Source: Mucilaginibacter sp. (GTDB lineage: Bacteria > Bacteroidota > Bacteroidia > Sphingobacteriales > Sphingobacteriaceae). Taken from it: a DNA stretch of 64,000 bases. Position numbers and translations under genes: made by a program. The stretch spans positions 62,001 through 126,000 of the forward strand of contig NZ_JANYGH010000005.1 in the NCBI RefSeq assembly GCF_025362475.1, given 5' to 3'. Below, one piece after another: positions 28,099 through 37,282 of the stretch. The notes under the pieces are model-generated. The model was not told where the DNA came from. It did not search any database and saw only the letters and a program-made list of their open reading frames with translations. Position 1 is the stretch's first letter, and the number at the start of each line of letters is the position of its first letter.

Positions 28099-28878
28099 AT
28101 GAAATTGAATTTTGAAGGGTTACCAACAATTGATCTGCACATTTTATTAGCACTTGCTAAGGAGGCAGGCAGGGGGATACTTACTGTTTATAACAGTGGT
28201 GATATAGCGGTAACTTTAAAGGACGACAGATCGCCTTTAACACTTGCCGACCAGATCTCACACGAAATTATAATGCAAGGGCTTACCGTTTTAAATCCAG
28301 GCATACCTGTAATTTCCGAGGAAGGGAAAGATATCCCTTATGAAGTTAGGAAAAATTGGGAATACTTTTGGTGTGTTGACCCTTTAGATGGAACAAAAGA
28401 GTTTATTAAACGTAACGGTGAATTTACCGTTAACATAGCACTTATTCATAAAAACGCGCCTGTTTTAGGTATTATATATGTTCCTGTTACCGGCGAACTT
28501 TATTATGGAGGTGAAGGTATTGGCAGTTGGAAGGAGAGTGCAACAGGCGAAACAAAGGAACTTCACACCAATAAAAAAACAAAAAATTGGATAGCAGCAG
28601 GTAGCAGGTCGCATTCATCGGCAGAAGAAATCTCTATGTTGAAACAATACCCGATTGCGGAGACGGTAACTATTGGCAGCTCTATTAAGTTCGGTTTAAT
28701 TGCCGAAGGTAAAGCGGATATATATTACAGGCATGGGCCAACAATGGAGTGGGATACAGCGGCAGGCCAGGCAATAGCAACTTATAGTGGCGCTGTGATG
28801 TGTAATTCGGCCGGCGAACCATTTGTATATAATAAGCCATCGTTACTCAATGGCGGGTTTTTGGTAAAAATTAAATAG
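28099..28878 (+). CDS. cysQ: 3'(2'),5'-bisphosphate nucleotidase CysQ
   Basis: CysQ hydrolyses PAP, a by-product of sulfate assimilation, to AMP and phosphate. Metal-binding motifs of the Li+-sensitive phosphatase fold are the EE of VISEEGKD (~73), VDPLDGTKEFIKRNGEFTVNIAL (~93-114), where the K-E-F-I-K pattern is typical of CysQ rather than SuhB, and EWDTAAGQAI (~217). Its 259 residues are normal. No sulfate genes are nearby, so the assignment rests on motifs. Confidence 0.88.
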   Translation: MKLNFEGLPTIDLHILLALAKEAGRGILTVYNSGDIAVTLKDDRSPLTLADQISHEIIMQGLTVLNPGIPVISEEGKDIPYEVRKNWEYFWCVDPLDGTKEFIKRNGEFTVNIALIHKNAPVLGIIYVPVTGELYYGGEGIGSWKESATGETKELHTNKKTKNWIAAGSRSHSSAEEISMLKQYPIAETVTIGSSIKFGLIAEGKADIYYRHGPTMEWDTAAGQAIATYSGAVMCNSAGEPFVYNKPSLLNGGFLVKIK

Positions 28879-28927
28879 AAAATAAATGATTGTGTTTTTA
28901 GGTTGTAATGTAGGCCCTGATGCATCA

Positions 28928-31240
28928 TTACAATTTGTACTCGAGTTGTTTTTTTAATACCACATTATCTGCAGCCTTAGCAATCATTACATCAAAAGTT
29001 CCCGGCTCTGTAACTAGTTTCATTTGCCTGTTCCAGATAGCCAGATCTTTACTGTTGATAGTGAAATTGATGGTTTTAATTTCGCCCGGTTCAAGAGCGA
29101 TCTTGCTGAAACGTTTCAGGCTCATTTCGGGAGTACTTACAGAGTTTATTTTGTTACCTAAGTAAAGCTGTACAACCTCTTTACCAGCAATGCTTCCTGT
29201 ATTTTTTATATCGACAGAAATAGTAACCTGCTCATTTTTAGTGAAAACCGGTTTTGATACCCTCAGGTTATCATACTGGAAAGATGTATAGCTTAAGCCG
29301 TAACCAAAAGCGAACAAAGGATCGGTTGATGAGTACACATAATCCTGCCCTGGTTTTTCTATACTACCATGCTGGCGGTTTATGCCTTTTGATGAGTTCA
29401 CATAATTATAAAATACCGGGATGTGCCCGGTAGATTGCGGCACACTCATGTTTAACCTTCCGGAAGGATTTACTTTGCCGAAAAGGATGTTGGCTATTGC
29501 GGTACCGCCTTTTTCGCCGGGATACCAGGCTTCTAAAATAGCCGGGATGTTTTCCTTTTCCCAGCTGATACTCCATGGGCGGCCATGTACCATTACTAAT
29601 ATTACAGGTTTGCCGGTTTTATTAATTGCCTGTAATAACTCCCGTTGTACACCTTGCGGGTTAATATCTGTAACATCATATCCCTCACCACAGGTAAAAG
29701 GATCTTTAGGTTCATTGCCGGGAGCATGTCCATTCCAGCCAATTCCAGAAAATACCACGCTGGTGGTTCCTAACACCACAACAACGGCGTCGCTGTTTGC
29801 TGCTGTTTTAACAGCTTCATCAAAACCGCTTTTATCTAAGCCGGAAAGTTCGCAGCCCTGTGCATAATTAACTTTAATGTTGTTACCCGCAAATTGTTTA
29901 ACACCATCTAACACCGTAACGCCCGAAAGATTATCACGGGTAAAGCTGTAATCGCCATATTGCACCTTGTTGGCATTGGGGCCTATAACAGCTATTGATT
30001 TAAGCTTGCTGATATTTAAAGGCAATAAGTTTGCCTCGTTTTTTAACAGAATGATGGATTCTTCGGCTATTTGTTGCGATAGTTTGATATGATCGGGTGT
30101 ATGCAACCTGCTGTTCAAAAGTGATATATCCGGCAGCGGTTTTTCAAACAGTCCTGCTTTAAATTTGGCTGTCAGTATTCTTGATACTGCGCTATCAACC
30201 TGGCTTTCCTTTACTTTCCCGATTTTTACCAGTTCAATTAAGTGGGCATACACATCGGGACGTGAGGCTTCCAGATCTACACCTGCTTTTATACCCAAGA
30301 GCGCAGCATCCGAAGCCGTTTTTGCAACTTTATGAAAATTGTATAATTGACTTAAGCCGCCGTAGTCAGAAAAAACATATCCTTTAAAGCCCCATTCGCC
30401 TCTTAAAACCTGTTTCAGCAAAAACTCGTTACTATGGGCCGGGATACCATCAATTTCGTTGTATGATGGCATAATGGCGGCAATATTGGCATCTTGCACC
30501 GCATCTTTAAAAGGCGGCAAAAACATGGAGCGTAATTCTCTTTCACCAATTTCTGCAGGCGCAAGGTTAATACCTGCTATGGGTTTACTGTAAGCGGCAA
30601 AGTGTTTGCCTGTACACATCACTTTATCAAAGGCAAAGCTGGTACGGGTTTTCAATGGATCGCCCTGCATGCCTTTTACAAAAGCGGAGCCAAGCTGACC
30701 AACCAGGTAAGGATCCTCCGCAAAGCATTCTTCTACACGGCCATAACGGGCGTCTCTGATAAGATCAAACAATGGTGATAACGCTTCATCAATCCCTGAG
30801 GTTGAAGCCTCATAAGCAATTGCAGAACCCATTTGCTCAATCAAAGCCGGGTTCCAGGTACTTCCTTGCGCTATAGCTTGCGGAAATGTTGTTGCGCCGG
30901 CAGCCAACTGGCCGTGCAGGCATTCGCCGATCTGGATAGGGGGGATACCCAGCCTGGTTTGTTCGCGGGCGTATTTTTTAGCTACAATCGATTGTAGGGC
31001 AATGTCCTTAACATTGGTAAACGGGCTTTCCAAAACACCATATCCAATTTTGCTGTTCTTTGCTTCGCCGAGGGACGACATGCTCATTTGGCCAACCTTT
31101 TCTTCAAGCGTCATCCTTTTTAAAAGATCAGCAACGCGCTGTTGAACCGGAGCTTTAAGATTTTTATATACTTGCGCATTTGCGGCGGTAGCAAAATATA
31201 CGGCTATGCCTATGATAGTCAGCGTTTTTCTGTTAATCAT
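28928..31240 (-). CDS. Glycoside hydrolase family 3, beta-glucosidase-like
   Basis: An exported GH3 enzyme of 770 residues. A signal peptide ends near AANAQ. The TIM-barrel domain has KHFAAYSKPIAG (substrate binding) and the nucleophile Asp in GYVFSDYGGLSQLY (~residue 292); the alpha/beta sandwich and a C-terminal fibronectin-III-like domain (ISVDIKNTGSIAGKEVVQLYLG) follow. The order matches BglX. It probably releases terminal beta-linked sugars in the periplasm for the transporter encoded just upstream (75 bp gap, same strand). The exact substrate cannot be read. Confidence 0.9.
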   Translation of the reverse strand: MINRKTLTIIGIAVYFATAANAQVYKNLKAPVQQRVADLLKRMTLEEKVGQMSMSSLGEAKNSKIGYGVLESPFTNVKDIALQSIVAKKYAREQTRLGIPPIQIGECLHGQLAAGATTFPQAIAQGSTWNPALIEQMGSAIAYEASTSGIDEALSPLFDLIRDARYGRVEECFAEDPYLVGQLGSAFVKGMQGDPLKTRTSFAFDKVMCTGKHFAAYSKPIAGINLAPAEIGERELRSMFLPPFKDAVQDANIAAIMPSYNEIDGIPAHSNEFLLKQVLRGEWGFKGYVFSDYGGLSQLYNFHKVAKTASDAALLGIKAGVDLEASRPDVYAHLIELVKIGKVKESQVDSAVSRILTAKFKAGLFEKPLPDISLLNSRLHTPDHIKLSQQIAEESIILLKNEANLLPLNISKLKSIAVIGPNANKVQYGDYSFTRDNLSGVTVLDGVKQFAGNNIKVNYAQGCELSGLDKSGFDEAVKTAANSDAVVVVLGTTSVVFSGIGWNGHAPGNEPKDPFTCGEGYDVTDINPQGVQRELLQAINKTGKPVILVMVHGRPWSISWEKENIPAILEAWYPGEKGGTAIANILFGKVNPSGRLNMSVPQSTGHIPVFYNYVNSSKGINRQHGSIEKPGQDYVYSSTDPLFAFGYGLSYTSFQYDNLRVSKPVFTKNEQVTISVDIKNTGSIAGKEVVQLYLGNKINSVSTPEMSLKRFSKIALEPGEIKTINFTINSKDLAIWNRQMKLVTEPGTFDVMIAKAADNVVLKKQLEYKL

Positions 31241-31315
31241 TTATGTAGAATGTTTTAGCTATAGTGCAGGATTAAGGTAGTTAAAATCTGTATGATTTAT
31301 ACTGACACATTTAAA

Positions 31316-32725
31316 TTAGTGTCCTGCCCAGATCTCCTGTACCTCTTCAAGCGATTTTCCTTTGGTTTCGGGTACCATTTTGTATACCACCCAGAAAGAT
31401 AGCAGGCAACAAGCAGAGAAAAACCAGAAGGTAACAGCCGGTCCAACAGATCCTAAAAACATCGGCGTTAACTGCCCTACAATGGTATCCGCAATCCACA
31501 TCACCATAATACTTAAAGCCAGCGCCCGGCCGCGTATTTTAGTGGGGAAGATTTCGGAAGCTATAACAAACTTCAGCGGACCAATGGAAAAGGCGAAACA
31601 AGCCAAGAACAATATAATACTGATAACCAACGCGATATTGTTTGTTGCACCTGTGTAAAAACAAACACCAGTAAAAAACAAACAAACAGTAGCACCTAAG
31701 GCTCCTACAATATACAAAGGCCTGCGCCCCATTTTGTCAACCTTCCAGATAGCGATCAGGGTGAACAGGAAGTTGGCAATCCCAAAAATGATCTGCCCCA
31801 ATAAAGCGTTCGTAATGTTGATTCCCGCATCGCTCAAAATGCGCGGACCGTAATAAATAACCGCGTTGATACCACTAAATTGAGAGAATAAAGGCAGTAA
31901 CAAACCAATAAGCAAAGGTTTGCGCATAGCCGGAGCAAAAATCTCTTTGTATGAACCTTTTTCCTGTGTTATGGTGCTTTTTATAATCAGGGCGTCGCTT
32001 TGGGCAGTAGCAAGGTTGGTGATCCTGGCTAAAATCGAGATACCCTCTTCAGTTTGTCCTTTTTGGATTAGCCAGCGCGGGCTTTCAGGTACAAAACATA
32101 AGCCGGTGAAAAATAGCAAGGCCGGTATAGTACCCAAACCAAGCATACTGCGCCACACTTCTTTAACCAGGATAAGGTTTAAAATATGCCCCATGCCCGT
32201 ACCTTTGTAATTTAAGGAGAAGCTTAATAAACCCGCATTGGTTAAGTAGGCAACCAATATGCCGGCGGTAATAGCCAGTTGGTAAAATGTAACCAGGCGC
32301 CCCCTTACATTGGCCGGTGCAATTTCTGAGATGTATAATGGAGCTACAATTGAGGCAACCCCAACACCCATACCTCCAAGCATACGCGCCAAAATGAGTA
32401 ATGTAAAACCAGATGATAATGCCGAACCAACTGCCGATGCCAGGAATAATATGGCAGAGAGCATCAGCATTTTTTTTCGACCCAAACGGTCGCTCAGATC
32501 ACCTGAAAAAGAAACACCTATAATACAGCCAACCAATGCCGAAGACACAAACCAGCCTTCTGTTGCAGCCGAAAGTGAGAACTGGTTTTTAACAAAAGGC
32601 AGCACGCCGGAAATCACCGCCATATCGAAACCAAAAAGTAAGCCCCCCAGTGTAGCTACCAAAGTAATTGCCACCAAAAACACGGTGGATCCGCTATTTA
32701 CCGACTTTAAATTTTCCTTACTCAT
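31316..32725 (-). CDS. Sugar porter family MFS transporter (XylE-like)
   Basis: Twelve membrane helices with all sugar-porter signatures: GGLLFGFDMAVISGVLPF (TM1), GDLSDRLGRKK (loop 2-3), PESPRWLIQKG (after TM6), QQ-region variant SQFSGINAVIYYGP (TM7), KMGRRPLY (loop 8-9) and the ending VPETKGKSLEE. It should import a hexose or pentose by proton symport. Its ATG is preceded by a 13-bp inverted repeat (32725-32798) that may control translation. It sits between the GH3 gene and the phosphomannose isomerase-like gene. Confidence 0.92.
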   Translation of the reverse strand: MSKENLKSVNSGSTVFLVAITLVATLGGLLFGFDMAVISGVLPFVKNQFSLSAATEGWFVSSALVGCIIGVSFSGDLSDRLGRKKMLMLSAILFLASAVGSALSSGFTLLILARMLGGMGVGVASIVAPLYISEIAPANVRGRLVTFYQLAITAGILVAYLTNAGLLSFSLNYKGTGMGHILNLILVKEVWRSMLGLGTIPALLFFTGLCFVPESPRWLIQKGQTEEGISILARITNLATAQSDALIIKSTITQEKGSYKEIFAPAMRKPLLIGLLLPLFSQFSGINAVIYYGPRILSDAGINITNALLGQIIFGIANFLFTLIAIWKVDKMGRRPLYIVGALGATVCLFFTGVCFYTGATNNIALVISIILFLACFAFSIGPLKFVIASEIFPTKIRGRALALSIMVMWIADTIVGQLTPMFLGSVGPAVTFWFFSACCLLSFWVVYKMVPETKGKSLEEVQEIWAGH

Positions 32726-32798
32726 AAACAGTTTTAGGTGGCTTAGTTATTTTTTATTCTTACAATTTTAACTTTTTTTGAATTGCTAAAACTGTTTA
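32725..32798 (-). promoter_or_regulatory. Leader inverted repeat covering the transporter start codon
   Basis: On the minus-strand message, TAAACAGTTTTAG (32798-32786) pairs perfectly over 13 bp with CTAAAACTGTTTA (32737-32725), whose last A is the first base of the transporter ATG. The loop is 48 nt. Folding would hide the start region. Regulation is inferred. Confidence 0.55.
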
Positions 32799-32848
32799 AA
32801 GTTGAATGCTTATTGGTTTGCTTAATCTTTTAATGAAGTTGCCAATAA

Positions 32849-34660
32849 TTAGCAGCATTCATCTTTAACAAATGCTTTTATCACTTTTGCCCGGCTGTTG
32901 CCTTGGTTGGTAATGGTATAACTTATGGCGTCGGCAGGGATAATAAATGTTTCGGCATAGTTTATTACCTGTTCCATATTGTTGGTGGTAACGGTGATGC
33001 TTTCGCCTTCAACCAGGCTAAGTACATGGCATTGGTTGTGTGTAAATTCTTCAATAGTGGTATCAAATTCAATGCGCTCCACAGCATAAAAATGATCCGG
33101 ATGTGTGGTAAGATTGATGATTTGCCAATCATCACCTTGTTTAATGATGGTTTGCCGGGATATCAAGGTATCTGTAACTACTTTCCCTTTCCGCTCAAAA
33201 TTCAGGTTTTCAAATGCCCGGTCTATATTTAATGTTCGTGGGTTTCCGCTCAGATCTGGGCGCAGCCAGTCATACATTTTGAAAGTAAAAATATAGGGGG
33301 TGGCACTTATTTCAAGCACCATATTGTTTTTACCAGAGCAATGTACCGTGCCATTGGGGATCAGGAACAAATCATGTTTCTTTGCCGGCAATATTTGCAC
33401 ATAATCTCCAACTTCAACAGGCTCATTGTTTTTGAAACTGTTCTCTAAAACAGCTTTAAATTCCTGCTTATTAATATTTTCCTGGAAACCAAGGTATACC
33501 TCGGCACCGGGTTCGGCATCAAGGATATAATAGGTTTCATCCTGGGTGAAATTTTCGCCAAAATTCGCTTTGGTATAGGCAACAGTAGGATGGCATTGAA
33601 GAGACAGATTGCCCCCGTTATAGGTATCCAGAAAATCAAAACGGATAGGGAAGGCATCGCCAAATCTTTCGGCGGCTTTACCTAAAACAGCTTTGGTATT
33701 ATATAAAAACAGCGTATCTAAAGATACTTCCAGCATTTCGCTGCCGTTTTGTAAAATAATACCATTTTCGGGTGCTATCAGTTCAAATGACCATGCATAG
33801 TTTACAACATCATTATTTAAACCCTTAATGTGATGTTTTATCCATTCACCGCCCCATACGCCGGGCTCAAACCATGGTCGGGCCCTGAACATATTTTGAG
33901 CCATTGTTTTTAAGGTATCTCTAAGCGTTTGTCCTGTTGTCCATGATATCTCGTTGATCCTTTGTTCGTCAACAATTACATCAATTATGGGGATCAATTG
34001 CTTTTTGTGTTTATTTAATGCGGGCCATTCAACAAAATAGAAGCGTTTGTATTGAACTTTTGGATCGGCAGGTTGATTATCGCCCAAATTGGTGATCTTG
34101 TTTGCCCTTGATCTGAATTGAATCTCGTTTTTAGGAACATCAATATATATAACCGGGGTTTCCCAACCGGCAAGTGCAGCACCACAACCATAAATTATAT
34201 TTACGCTGCCTTCAATTGGTTTTAATGAGCTTAGTTTTCCCGCGTCAAAAAAATCGGTGATGTCACCTTCATATATCTTGCCGAAGAGTGGATCATCCCC
34301 ACCCATGGCAGGGGCTATTATTTCATTAATAACATTTTCGGGCTTAAGTGCTTCATTGATGTTTACCCAATTTACATGAATGCCCTTTTTTATAAATCCT
34401 GCATTAAGGCTATCTAAAAAAATGTCCCAGTAAACGCCGGAATAGCCATCTATAGTAATGTTTGTTTTTTGTGCTGCTATCCATACCGCCAAGCTTTCAA
34501 AACCGTTATAAATTTGTTGGTCGATTTTAAAAGTAGGATAAATATCGTATTGGTGACTTAAGGCGCTTTCTTTTTTTGCCGGGATCAGGAACTGTTTAGT
34601 CGACCTCAATTTCCGGTTGTCAATTTTGAAATCGCTTGGGGAAGCAGAATTCTTGCTCAT
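32849..34660 (-). CDS. Class I mannose-6-phosphate isomerase-like protein with N-terminal kinase-like domain
   Basis: The C-terminal part (from ~residue 260) is a type I phosphomannose isomerase cupin: LQCHP with zinc His357, the Glu of QDETYYIL (375), and IPNGTVHCSG with His440. It would interconvert mannose-6-P and fructose-6-P or a related substrate. The N-terminal ~240 residues resemble a nucleoside-kinase fold, but the P-loop position (ITIDGYSGVYWD, ~69-80) lacks the GK[ST]. I start at 34660 because the promoter box at 34685-34692 lies downstream of the longer start at 34714. The length is 603 residues. Confidence 0.78.
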   Translation of the reverse strand: MSKNSASPSDFKIDNRKLRSTKQFLIPAKKESALSHQYDIYPTFKIDQQIYNGFESLAVWIAAQKTNITIDGYSGVYWDIFLDSLNAGFIKKGIHVNWVNINEALKPENVINEIIAPAMGGDDPLFGKIYEGDITDFFDAGKLSSLKPIEGSVNIIYGCGAALAGWETPVIYIDVPKNEIQFRSRANKITNLGDNQPADPKVQYKRFYFVEWPALNKHKKQLIPIIDVIVDEQRINEISWTTGQTLRDTLKTMAQNMFRARPWFEPGVWGGEWIKHHIKGLNNDVVNYAWSFELIAPENGIILQNGSEMLEVSLDTLFLYNTKAVLGKAAERFGDAFPIRFDFLDTYNGGNLSLQCHPTVAYTKANFGENFTQDETYYILDAEPGAEVYLGFQENINKQEFKAVLENSFKNNEPVEVGDYVQILPAKKHDLFLIPNGTVHCSGKNNMVLEISATPYIFTFKMYDWLRPDLSGNPRTLNIDRAFENLNFERKGKVVTDTLISRQTIIKQGDDWQIINLTTHPDHFYAVERIEFDTTIEEFTHNQCHVLSLVEGESITVTTNNMEQVINYAETFIIPADAISYTITNQGNSRAKVIKAFVKDECC

Positions 34661-34684
34661 ACAAATGTTATATGTTATAATGTG

Positions 34685-34692
34685 CAAACATA
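34685..34692 (-). promoter_or_regulatory. -7 box of the isomerase-transporter-GH3 genes
   Basis: On the minus strand this reads TATGTTTG, a full TAnnTTTG match. It puts transcription start at about 34680 and leaves a leader of ~20 nt containing ACATATAACA, similar to the motif near the GntR gene. Confidence 0.55.
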
Positions 34693-34741
34693 TTGTATTT
34701 ACCTTATATTCCAAACACCGCTTATATATTTTTACATGAAA

Positions 34742-35476
34742 TTAGCTGGTGCGCCTGCTCTCAACAGTATATATAAAGCTTTCGGCTTTATAGTAACCCA
34801 GGTTATACTCCATAGGGCGATCTCCTTGGTCAAAAACAAAACGTTTTCTGAAAAGTACCGGGCTGCCGGGGTCAATTTCCAGCTTGCCTGCAATTAGTTT
34901 ATCGGCTGCTTTGGCACTAATCTCTTCTTTTGATAAATTGGCTACTACCGAGTGGTCAACTTCCAGCATTTCATATAATGGTTTTTTGAAATCCTCGTCA
35001 CCCGTTAGCCCTATCCTGGGGTGAAAGTAAGATACAAAGTAAACGAAGGCCTCTTCGGCATTGCCTCTCAGCCGTTCCAGTTTCATGATCTTTTTATCGG
35101 CTTTTATATCAAAAAAATTGGCAATGAACTCGTCTGGGTATACCCAGCTAACATGTAATTCATAATTTTTAATAGGAATGCCCCGAGCCTGCATTTCTTG
35201 TGTAAAACTTAACCAATTCATTGATTTTGAGCTCATTTTGGGATGAGCTACCTTTGTTCCCAGCCTCTTTTTTCTGATCAGTAACTCCTCATAAACCAAT
35301 TTATTAATGGCCTGGCGTAGTGTGGTCCTGGAAATAGCCAATATTTTTGCCAGGTCTACTTCATTTGGCAATAATTTACCAGACTGATATTCAGGATCTT
35401 TAATCAGTTCCCTTAACAGGTTTTCGGCCTGTATATGAAGAGGTACGGCACTTTTGTGATCAATGGAAAGTTTCAT
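34742..35476 (-). CDS. GntR-family regulator (HutC-type)
   Basis: Residues ~8-75 form a winged helix-turn-helix (LLPNEVDLAKILAISRTTLRQAINKLVYEELL), and residues ~90-244 a UTRA ligand domain (chorismate-lyase-like; VLFRKRFVFDQGDRPMEYNLGYY). HutC-type GntR proteins usually repress sugar catabolic genes and release DNA on binding a sugar phosphate. It lies between the isomerase gene and the divergent glycosidase-SusCD genes, so it most likely controls both. Related ACATATAA sites occur around all three promoters. Confidence 0.9.
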   Translation of the reverse strand: MKLSIDHKSAVPLHIQAENLLRELIKDPEYQSGKLLPNEVDLAKILAISRTTLRQAINKLVYEELLIRKKRLGTKVAHPKMSSKSMNWLSFTQEMQARGIPIKNYELHVSWVYPDEFIANFFDIKADKKIMKLERLRGNAEEAFVYFVSYFHPRIGLTGDEDFKKPLYEMLEVDHSVVANLSKEEISAKAADKLIAGKLEIDPGSPVLFRKRFVFDQGDRPMEYNLGYYKAESFIYTVESRRTS

Positions 35477-35535
35477 ATATCTCGGTATTTTTTTAGTTTT
35501 TACAAACTATATGTACTACAAATTAAATCATTAAT

Positions 35536-35559
35536 ATATAAACATGATAATGTTTATAT
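35536..35559. promoter_or_regulatory. Candidate GntR operator
   Basis: A perfect dyad: ATATAAACAT (35536-35545), GATA, ATGTTTATAT (35550-35559). The adjacent 11-mer TACATATAAAC (minus strand, 35562-35552) recurs on the + strand at 35691-35701, just after the -7 box of the glycosidase promoter. Confidence 0.5.
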
Positions 35560-35660
35560 GTATATACTGATAATTTATATGCCGTTATAAGGTTTCTATG
35601 TCAAAAGCCGGGGGGCTTAAAATTAGGCCGTTTTTTTTAAAAAAATATGTAACAAAAAAT

Positions 35661-35690
35661 TTGCATTATATTTTTATGTTGCTATGTTTG
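35661..35690 (+). promoter_or_regulatory. Promoter of the glycosidase gene
   Basis: TTG at 35661-35663 (preceded by T) and TATGTTTG at 35683-35690 are 19 nt apart, a full Bacteroidota promoter match. The leader of ~80 nt contains a small hairpin, ATCTGAT/ATCAGAT. The remainder of the 300-bp gntR/glycosidase gap is AT-rich with no ORF. Confidence 0.7.
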
Positions 35691-35776
35691 TACATATAAA
35701 CCAGATCTGATGCTATGTATCAGATGCTTAGTACCTAATTTACATCGTAATACCTAACGTTAACATTTATTCCTGC

Positions 35777-37075
35777 ATGAAAGTACTTTTACCTGCTTTT
35801 TTTACTTTATCCATTTTTATCAATTTAAATGCCAGTGCACAAGTATCTGTCAAACCGGTATTAGCTAAATCGATTATTTCCGATCAGCGGTTAGATACTA
35901 TCCAGGTCAGGGCTTTAAAATTGCTCTCGGGCTTTTCTGCAGGCACTTCTTATAACGAAGTGTGGATCCGTGATTTTAACACATTTATTAAAGGGTCGCT
36001 TAAAGTTCATCCTAAAGAAGAAGTAAAAACCAATCTCCTGATGTTTTTTAAAATTCAGGGCGAGGATGGCAATATAGTTGATGGAGTAGTGGATAGCGCG
36101 AAAGCGAATGTTGGTTATAAATACCGGTATTCGCCATTGCTGCGTGGATGGGCGGCTCATAAAAACACGGTTGAAACAGACCAGGAATCATCTTTAGTTC
36201 AGGCTGTAAAAAAATATATCGATGTAACCGGTGATAAGGGTATCCTAAACGAAGTTATTGGCGATAAAACCGTGTTGCGGCGTATGGAAGATGCCTTTAG
36301 TTATATACAAAAGGACAGATGGTCGGCAAAATACGGTCTTGTTACAGGTGCAACCACTATAGATTGGGGCGATGTGCAATCAGAAACAGGCTGGGGTGTA
36401 GCTATCAATGATAAAACCAAGTGGGCAATTGATATTTATGACAACGCCATGTATGTAAAGGCCATTCATGATTTTCTGGCCATGAAACCCAAAAGTTATA
36501 AAACGCAAAAGGACTGGGCTTCAGTGGCAGCCGGTGTTAGCAAAAATGTACGTAAATACCTGTGGGATGCTAAAACCCAAAAGTATATCCCTCATATTTA
36601 TTTAAATGGCAGCCCCTTTTCGCCAGATTTTAACGAGAAAGAGATATTATATACAGGTGGTTCTGTGTGCGCCATTTTAGCCGGTTTTAATACATCTGCA
36701 GAGGTTAAGGAAATAAACAGGCAAATGGTAGCCGCTGCAGCTAAAGAAAAACATGCCACTATTGGTATCACGGTCTATCCCCCATATCCGGCAAAACAGT
36801 ACCCCAATATGCAACCATATAATTATCAGAATGGCGGTGATTGGACCTGGTTTGGCGGTAGGATGATGGGCGCTTTGATTGAATATGGTTATGTTAACGA
36901 CGCATATACCGAATTATCGCCTATGCTTGACAGGGCACTTGCTAACAAAGGTTTTTTTGAATGGTATGATGTGCAAACCGGAGCCCCGAAAGGATCTGGC
37001 GATTTCAGGGGCGAGGCCGGTGTTTTGTATGATGCCATTACTGTTTTGAAGCAATGGGCCATTAAGAATAAATAG
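35777..37075 (+). CDS. Secreted (alpha/alpha)6-barrel glycoside hydrolase
   Basis: A signal peptide (cut near NASAQ) leads a 432-residue protein with the alternating helix pattern and motifs of six-hairpin glycosidases: YNEVWIRDFNTFIKG (~55-69), NTVETDQESSLVQAVKKY (~133) and TTIDWGDVQ (~193), where acidic residues could be catalytic, and GGDWTWFGGRMMGALIEYGY near the end. I cannot assign a CAZy family. It is the first gene of the SusCD side of the locus and is probably controlled by the GntR regulator next to it. Confidence 0.7.
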   Translation: MKVLLPAFFTLSIFINLNASAQVSVKPVLAKSIISDQRLDTIQVRALKLLSGFSAGTSYNEVWIRDFNTFIKGSLKVHPKEEVKTNLLMFFKIQGEDGNIVDGVVDSAKANVGYKYRYSPLLRGWAAHKNTVETDQESSLVQAVKKYIDVTGDKGILNEVIGDKTVLRRMEDAFSYIQKDRWSAKYGLVTGATTIDWGDVQSETGWGVAINDKTKWAIDIYDNAMYVKAIHDFLAMKPKSYKTQKDWASVAAGVSKNVRKYLWDAKTQKYIPHIYLNGSPFSPDFNEKEILYTGGSVCAILAGFNTSAEVKEINRQMVAAAAKEKHATIGITVYPPYPAKQYPNMQPYNYQNGGDWTWFGGRMMGALIEYGYVNDAYTELSPMLDRALANKGFFEWYDVQTGAPKGSGDFRGEAGVLYDAITVLKQWAIKNK

Positions 37076-37124
37076 TCAATAAAAGTAAATACAACTACTA
37101 AAAACAACCTATAAACAATAATTC

Positions 37125-37217
37125 ATGAAAAAAAATAATGCCATAAAGGTAGCTGGAATTTTTTTGTCATTTTTTTGGCCAAATACCAGTAAAACCCGGG
37201 GTGCTAAGCCACCTTGA
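37125..37217 (+). CDS. Possible 30-residue leader peptide
   Basis: ATG at 37125 opens a 30-codon frame (MKKNNAIKVAGIFLSFFWPN...) ending in TGA at 37215-37217, 65 bp before susC. It looks like a truncated signal peptide: a basic start, then a hydrophobic stretch. It could be a leader peptide or chance. No independent support. Confidence 0.25.
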   Translation: MKKNNAIKVAGIFLSFFWPNTSKTRGAKPP

Positions 37218-37282
37218 TAATGCAGGATGCATATCGATCATCCCCAAAGAATTAATTCTCTAAAAAAACTAAAATCAATGTT

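Noticed and set aside
29421..29867. 148-codon + strand frame inside the GH3 gene
   Set aside because: It is antisense to a strongly conserved GH3 gene and encodes no recognisable protein.
31920..32771. Two + strand frames of 96 and 153 codons opposite the sugar porter
   Set aside because: They are low-complexity shadows of the transporter helices on the other strand.
34661..34714. Longer start for the isomerase-like protein
   Set aside because: A full -7 box lies inside this segment, so it is promoter and leader and not coding sequence.
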